Shown piece after piece: positions 60,301-64,000 of a DNA stretch of 64,000 nt. The stretch is from Enterobacteriaceae bacterium UBA2655. Lineage in GTDB: Bacteria > Pseudomonadota > Gammaproteobacteria > Enterobacterales > Enterobacteriaceae. Location: assembly GCA_002359495.1 (NCBI GenBank), contig DENB01000032.1, forward strand, positions 25,314 to 89,313. Direction: 5' to 3'. Under the pieces are notes generated by a model. The model did not search any database. It saw only the letters and a list, made by a program, of their open reading frames with translations, and was not told the DNA's origin. Positions within the stretch are counted from its first letter, which is position 1, and the number at the start of each line of letters is the position of its first letter. The position numbers and the translations under genes were made by a program.

Positions 60301-60485
60301 TGCCGCTGATGATCAGCGGTGGCGTCGGCGCGGAACTGCGTCATCCGCTGGGCATCGCCATGGTGGGCGGCCTGATCCTCAGCCAGATCCTGACGCTGTT
60401 TACCACGCCGGTGATTTACCTGCTGTTCGATCGTCTCGCTGACGCCACCCGCCGCCGCTTCCATCGCGGGGAGGTGCAGTCGTGA
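57363..60485 (+). CDS. mdtB: RND efflux pump subunit MdtB
   Basis: 1040 residues, exactly the E. coli length, starting [20 protein letters not shown]. Twelve helices and two large periplasmic loops of the HAE-1 type; TM4 contains [13 protein letters not shown] with the proton-relay Asp pair, and [13 protein letters not shown] and [23 protein letters not shown] sequences follow. It forms a heterotrimer with MdtC. ATG overlaps the mdtA stop by one base. Confidence 0.97.
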   Translation: MQVMPPDASGGPSRLFILRPVATTLLMIAILLAGVLGYRFLPVSALPEVDYPTIQVVTLYPGASPDVVTSAITAPLERQFGQMSGLKQMASQSAGGASVITLQFQLTLPLDVAEQEVQAAINAATNLLPNDLPNPPVYNKVNPADPPIMTLAVTTTSMPMTQVQDMVETRIAQKIAQVSGVGLVTLSGGQRPAVRVKMNTQVLAALGLSSEEVRSAISNANVNSAKGSLDGPTRSITLSANDQMKSAEDYRQLIVSYSNGAAVRLGDVATIEQGAENSWLGAWANRQQAIVLNVQRQPGANIIATADNIRAMLPTLTASLPKSVEVKLLSDRTTNVRASVTDTQHELMLAIALVVMIIYLFLRNVPATIIPAVAVPLSLIGTFAAMYFLGFSINNLTLMALTIATGFVVDDAIVVIENISRYIEKGEKPLTAALKGAGEIGFTIISLTFSLIAVLIPLLFMGDVIGRLFREFAVTLAVAILISAVVSLTLTPMMCARMLSAESLRKQNRFSRASEAFFDRVIAAYGRGLKRVLNHPWLTLSVAISTLLLTVLMWVFIPKGFFPQQDNGIIQGTLQAPQSVSYASMAQRTRDVASILMKDPAVQSLTSFVGVDGTNAALNSARLQINLKPLAERNDRIFAVQQRLQQAVASVPGVQLWLQPVQDLTIDTQASRTPYQFTLQSGSLESLSKWVPALLTQLQTLPQLRDVGSDWQDQGLEAYINVDRDSASRLGISMADVDNALYNAFGQRLISTIYTQANQYRVVLEQENSATPGLAGLDGIRLTSSEGGSVPLSAIARVEQRHTALSINHLDQFPSATLSFDVADGYSLGDAVQAVRDAQDRLGMPAEMMTQFQGSTLAFEAALSSTVWLIVAAIVAMYIVLGVLYESFIHPITILSTLPTAGVGALLVLLLSGHELDIIAIIGIILLIGIVKKNAIMMIDFALAAEREQGMTPYEAIYQASLLRFRPILMTTLAALLGALPLMISGGVGAELRHPLGIAMVGGLILSQILTLFTTPVIYLLFDRLADATRRRFHRGEVQS

Positions 60486-63400
60486 AGTTTTTCGCCCTGT
60501 TTATCCACCGGCCGGTCGCCACCACGCTGCTGACGCTGGCCATCGCGCTGGCGGGCATTCTCGGCTTTCGCCTGCTGCCGGTGGCGTCGCTGCCGCAGGT
60601 CGACTTCCCGGTGATTCTGGTCTCCGCCTCGCTGCCCGGCGCATCGCCGGAAACCATGGCCTCGTCGGTGGCGACGCCGCTGGAGCGTTCTCTGGGCCGC
60701 ATCGCGGGCGTCAGCGAAATGACCTCCAGCAGCTCGCTCGGCAGCACGCGCATCATTCTGGTGTTTGACTTCGACCGCGACATCAACGGCGCGGCGCGCG
60801 ACGTGCAGGCGGCGATCAACGCCGCACAGAGCCTGCTGCCGACCGGCATGCCGAGCCGGCCCACTTACCGCAAAATCAACCCGTCCGACGCGCCGATCAT
60901 GATCCTGACGCTGACCTCCGATATTTATAATCCGGGGCAGCTTTATGATTACGCCTCTACCCAGCTGGCGCAAAAACTGTCGCAGATCGAGGGGGTGGGC
61001 GACGTCACCGTCGGCGGCAGCTCCCTGCCGGCGGTGCGCGTGGCGCTTAATCCGCAGGCGCTGTTCAATCAGGGGGTGTCGCTGGATGCGGTGCGCGAGG
61101 CGATCGCCAACGCCAATCAGCGGCGGCCGCAGGGGGCGCTGGAGGATACGCAGCAGCGCTGGCAGATACGCACCAACGACGAGCTGAAAACAGCCAAGGC
61201 GTATCAGCCGCTGATCGTGCATTACCACAACGGCGCGGCGGTCAGGCTGGACGACGTGGCGACGGTGCAGGATTCGGTACAGGATGTGCGCAACGCCGGG
61301 ATGTCGAACGGCAAGCCGGCGGTGCTGCTGGTGGTGCGGAAAACGCCGGAAGCGAACGTTATCGATACCGTGGATCGCATTCGCGCTGAGCTGCCGTTGC
61401 TGCATGAGATCGTGCCGGCGGCGATCGATTTGCAGATCGCGCAGGACCGCTCGCCGACTATCCGCGCCTCGCTGCATGAGGTGGAGCAGTCGCTGAGCAT
61501 CGCCGTGGCGCTGGTGATTTTGGTGGTGTTTGTTTTCCTGCGCTCCGGTCGCGCCACGCTGATCCCCGCCGCCGCGGTGCCGGTTTCGCTGATCGGTACC
61601 TTCGCCGCCATGTACCTGTGCGGCTTCAGCCTGAATAACCTCTCGCTGATGGCGCTCACCATCGCCACCGGCTTTGTAGTAGACGACGCGATCGTGGTGC
61701 TGGAGAATATTTCGCGCCATGTGGAAGCGGGCATGAAGCCTTTGCAGGCGGCGCTGCAGGGCGTGCGCGAAGTGGGCTTCACCGTGCTCTCCATGAGTCT
61801 GTCGCTGATCGCCGTGTTTCTGCCGCTGCTGATGCTGGGCGGGCTGATCGGCCGCTTTTTCTCTGAATTCGCCATTACCCTTTCGGTGGCGATCGCTATT
61901 TCGCTGTTTATTTCGGTGACGCTGACGCCGATGATGTGCGCGTACCTGCTGAAGCCGCATCGTCCGCACAGCCAGCCGCGGCGGCAGGGCGCGGGACGCC
62001 TGCTGCTCGCCGTGCAGCAGGGCTATGGCCGCTCGCTGGGCTGGGTATTGAGCCATGCGCGCTGGACATTGCTGGTACTGCTCGCCACCGTCGGGTTGAC
62101 CATCTGGCTGTTTATTACCATTCCGAAAACCTTTTTGCCGGAGCAGGATACCGGCCGTCTGACCGGCTTTATCTCCGCCGACCAGAGCATCTCTTTCCAG
62201 GCGATGCGCGGCAAATTACAGGATTTTATGCAGATCGTCAGCGCCGATCCGGCAGTGGATAACGTTACCGGCTTTACCGGCGGATCGCGCACCAACAGCG
62301 GCTCGATGTTTATTTCGCTGAAGCCGCTCTCGGAGCGCAGCGAAAGCGCGCAGCAGGTGATCGCCCGCCTGCGCAACAAGCTGGCGAAGGAGCCGGGCGC
62401 CAACCTCTATCTCAACGCGGTGCAGGATATTCGCGTCGGCGGACGGGAATCCAACGCCAGCTACCAGTACACCCTGCTGTCGGATGATCTGACTGAATTA
62501 CGCGAGTGGGAGCCGAAAATCCGTCAGGCTTTCGCCGCCCTGCCCCAACTGGCGGACGTTAACTCCGATCAGCAGGACAAAGGCAGCGAAATGGCGCTGA
62601 TTTACGATCGCGAAAGCATGGCGCGTCTCGGCATCGACGTCGCCGACGCCAACGCCCTGCTGAATAACGCCTTCGGTCAGCGTCAAATCTCCACCATTTA
62701 CCAGCCGCTGAACCAGTACAAGGTGGTGATGGAGGTAGACCCGCGCTATACCCAGGATATCAGCGCGCTGGACCAGATGTTCGTTATCAACAGCGCAGGA
62801 AAAGCGACGCCGCTCGCCTGGTTCGCCCGCTGGCAGCCGGCGAACTCGCCGCTTTCCGTCAATCACCAGGGACTGTCGGCGGCCTCCACTATCGCTTTTA
62901 ACCTGCCGGAAGGGGTGCCGCTGTCGGAAGCGTCCGCCGCCATCGATCGCACCATGACCGCGCTCGGCGTGCCCTCCAGCGTACGCGGCAGCTTTGCCGG
63001 CACCGCGCAGGTGTTTCAGCAATCGCAGTCGAGCCAGGTGTGGCTGATGCTGGCGGCCATCGCCGCCGTCTATATCGTGCTGGGGATCCTGTATGAAAGC
63101 TATGTGCATCCGCTGACAATTCTCTCTACCCTGCCCTCGGCGGGCGTCGGCGCGCTGCTGGCGCTGGAGCTGTTTGACACGCCTTTCAGCCTGATTGCGC
63201 TGATCGGCATTCTGCTGCTGATCGGCATCGTGAAGAAAAACGCCATCATGATGGTGGATTTCGCGCTGGAGGCGCAGCGCAACGGCAACCTCAGCGCGCG
63301 CGAGGCGATTTTTCAGGCTTGCCTGCTGCGCTTCCGGCCGATTCTGATGACCACGCTCGCCGCCCTGCTGGGCGCGCTGCCGCTGGTGCTAACCCGCGGC

Positions 63401-63559
63401 GATGGCGCGGAGCTGCGTCAGCCGCTCGGCATCACCATCGCCGGCGGGCTGATTATGAGCCAGCTGCTGACGCTCTACACCACGCCGGTGGTTTATCTGG
63501 CGATGGATAAGCTGCGACGCAAAAAGCGTCAGGAACTCACAGGCATCGTAAACAGTTAA
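60482..63559 (+). CDS. mdtC: RND efflux pump subunit MdtC
   Basis: 1025 residues, same as E. coli MdtC. It opens [19 protein letters not shown] from GTG at 60482, overlapping the mdtB stop (GTGA). Helix 4 has [13 protein letters not shown] with the paired Asp residues and helix 10 [15 protein letters not shown]. Works with MdtB in the proton-driven pump. Confidence 0.97.
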   Translation: MKFFALFIHRPVATTLLTLAIALAGILGFRLLPVASLPQVDFPVILVSASLPGASPETMASSVATPLERSLGRIAGVSEMTSSSSLGSTRIILVFDFDRDINGAARDVQAAINAAQSLLPTGMPSRPTYRKINPSDAPIMILTLTSDIYNPGQLYDYASTQLAQKLSQIEGVGDVTVGGSSLPAVRVALNPQALFNQGVSLDAVREAIANANQRRPQGALEDTQQRWQIRTNDELKTAKAYQPLIVHYHNGAAVRLDDVATVQDSVQDVRNAGMSNGKPAVLLVVRKTPEANVIDTVDRIRAELPLLHEIVPAAIDLQIAQDRSPTIRASLHEVEQSLSIAVALVILVVFVFLRSGRATLIPAAAVPVSLIGTFAAMYLCGFSLNNLSLMALTIATGFVVDDAIVVLENISRHVEAGMKPLQAALQGVREVGFTVLSMSLSLIAVFLPLLMLGGLIGRFFSEFAITLSVAIAISLFISVTLTPMMCAYLLKPHRPHSQPRRQGAGRLLLAVQQGYGRSLGWVLSHARWTLLVLLATVGLTIWLFITIPKTFLPEQDTGRLTGFISADQSISFQAMRGKLQDFMQIVSADPAVDNVTGFTGGSRTNSGSMFISLKPLSERSESAQQVIARLRNKLAKEPGANLYLNAVQDIRVGGRESNASYQYTLLSDDLTELREWEPKIRQAFAALPQLADVNSDQQDKGSEMALIYDRESMARLGIDVADANALLNNAFGQRQISTIYQPLNQYKVVMEVDPRYTQDISALDQMFVINSAGKATPLAWFARWQPANSPLSVNHQGLSAASTIAFNLPEGVPLSEASAAIDRTMTALGVPSSVRGSFAGTAQVFQQSQSSQVWLMLAAIAAVYIVLGILYESYVHPLTILSTLPSAGVGALLALELFDTPFSLIALIGILLLIGIVKKNAIMMVDFALEAQRNGNLSAREAIFQACLLRFRPILMTTLAALLGALPLVLTRGDGAELRQPLGITIAGGLIMSQLLTLYTTPVVYLAMDKLRRKKRQELTGIVNS

Positions 63560-63575
63560 AGAGGTTCAATCACAG

Positions 63576-64000
63576 ATGAACGCTCAGAATACGACCGTGC
63601 GCTGGCAACTCTGGATTGTCGCTTTCGGTTTCTTTATGCAGACGCTGGATACCACCATCGTTAACACCGCCCTGCCGGCGATGGCCAACGACCTCGGTGC
63701 CAGTCCGCTGCACATGCACTCGGTGATCGTCTCCTATGTGCTGACGGTAGCGGTCACCCTGCCGGTCAGCGGCTGGCTGGCGGATCGCTTCGGCGTACGC
63801 AATATTTTTTTTACCGCCATCGTGCTGTTCAGCATCGGTTCGCTGCTTTGCGCCCTCTCCGGCACGCTCGACCAGCTGGTGCTGGCGCGCGTGGTGCAGG
63901 GCATCGGCGGCGCGATGATGGTGCCGGTCGGCCGTCTGACGGTGATGAAAATCGTGCCGCGCGAGCAATATATGGCGGCGATGACCTTCGTCACCCTGCC
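63576..64000 (+). CDS. mdtD: MFS transporter MdtD, N-terminal part (cut by window edge)
   Basis: The first 141 codons of an MFS transporter of the DHA2 (14-helix) type: [20 protein letters not shown], the motif [11 protein letters not shown] (motif A) and [18 protein letters not shown] (motif C-like). It is strongly similar to E. coli MdtD and has the same place, 16 bases after mdtC. AAAGAGG precedes the ATG by about ten bases. The rest lies beyond the window. Confidence 0.93.
   Translation, partial: MNAQNTTVRWQLWIVAFGFFMQTLDTTIVNTALPAMANDLGASPLHMHSVIVSYVLTVAVTLPVSGWLADRFGVRNIFFTAIVLFSIGSLLCALSGTLDQLVLARVVQGIGGAMMVPVGRLTVMKIVPREQYMAAMTFVTL

Noticed and set aside
60416-62056. Long minus-strand open frame (546 codons) opposite mdtC
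   Set aside because: Shadow of the conserved mdtC frame in a GC-rich region; its His/Arg/Gln-rich product shows no motif.

Overview
The window is a chromosomal segment of an Enterobacterales bacterium, most likely Erwiniaceae (Pantoea, Mixta or Erwinia). The evidence is E. coli-like gene order (yeeZ-his operon, gnd, galF, yegH-asmA-dcd-udk-yegE-yegD-mdtABCD) combined with an amylovoran/stewartan-type exopolysaccharide (EPS) operon between galF and yegH, which is the arrangement of Erwinia amylovora ams and Pantoea stewartii cps/wce. Housekeeping genes look GC-rich, while several surface-glycan genes are clearly AT-rich. No rRNA, tRNA, IS element, prophage or CRISPR array was seen.

Layout: (1) 1-2474, minus strand: an AT-rich pair made of a 732-residue multi-pass membrane protein and the start of a family-2 glycosyltransferase cut by the window edge, possibly a bactoprenol-linked glycan-modification module. 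(2) 2630-10862: yeeZ, then the complete histidine operon hisL-GDCBHAFI with promoter, leader peptide and attenuator. (3) 10956-16307: yeaK, a PAPS-type sulfotransferase-like protein, an orphan ArgT/HisJ-like periplasmic binding protein, an aspartoacylase/succinylglutamate desuccinylase-like metalloenzyme, and a second sulfotransferase-like protein carrying four ~47-residue repeats. (4) 16391-25272, minus: gnd, preceded by a minimal ABC-transporter O-antigen operon rfbBDAC - GT2 - RgpF-like - wzm - wzt behind a JUMPstart/ops leader. (5) 25711-27669, minus: galE and galF. (6) 27941-42709, minus: EPS operon in order amsG-wza-wzb-wzc-amsB-amsE-amsD-amsF-amsJ-amsK-wzx, also behind a JUMPstart/ops element. 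(7) 43499-64000: yegH, udk-dcd-asmA, a PAP2 phosphatase, yegE (diguanylate cyclase without EAL region), yegD, an OprB-type porin, an aldo/keto reductase, and the RND efflux operon mdtABC with the 5' part of mdtD.

How it fits together: GalF/GalE and RfbBDAC would supply UDP-glucose/UDP-galactose and dTDP-rhamnose. Two export routes are encoded side by side: a Wzm/Wzt (ABC) route for a rhamnose-containing O-antigen and a Wzx/Wza-Wzb-Wzc route for EPS. Both long operons carry an RfaH-type ops site in the leader and strong hairpins further down. In the EPS operon two hairpins are followed by U-tracts, directly after wzc and after amsB, so operon polarity may be set by antitermination.

Most notable points: no Wzy polymerase gene is visible in the EPS operon although wzx and wza-wzb-wzc are present; the EPS glycosidase AmsF/WceF homologue has an N-terminal segment resembling the phage P22 tailspike head-binding domain behind a Tat-like signal; two different sulfotransferase-like proteins sit in the his-gnd interval; and YegE ends just after its GGDEF domain. 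All family assignments come from reading motifs and recalling homologues; no database search was run.
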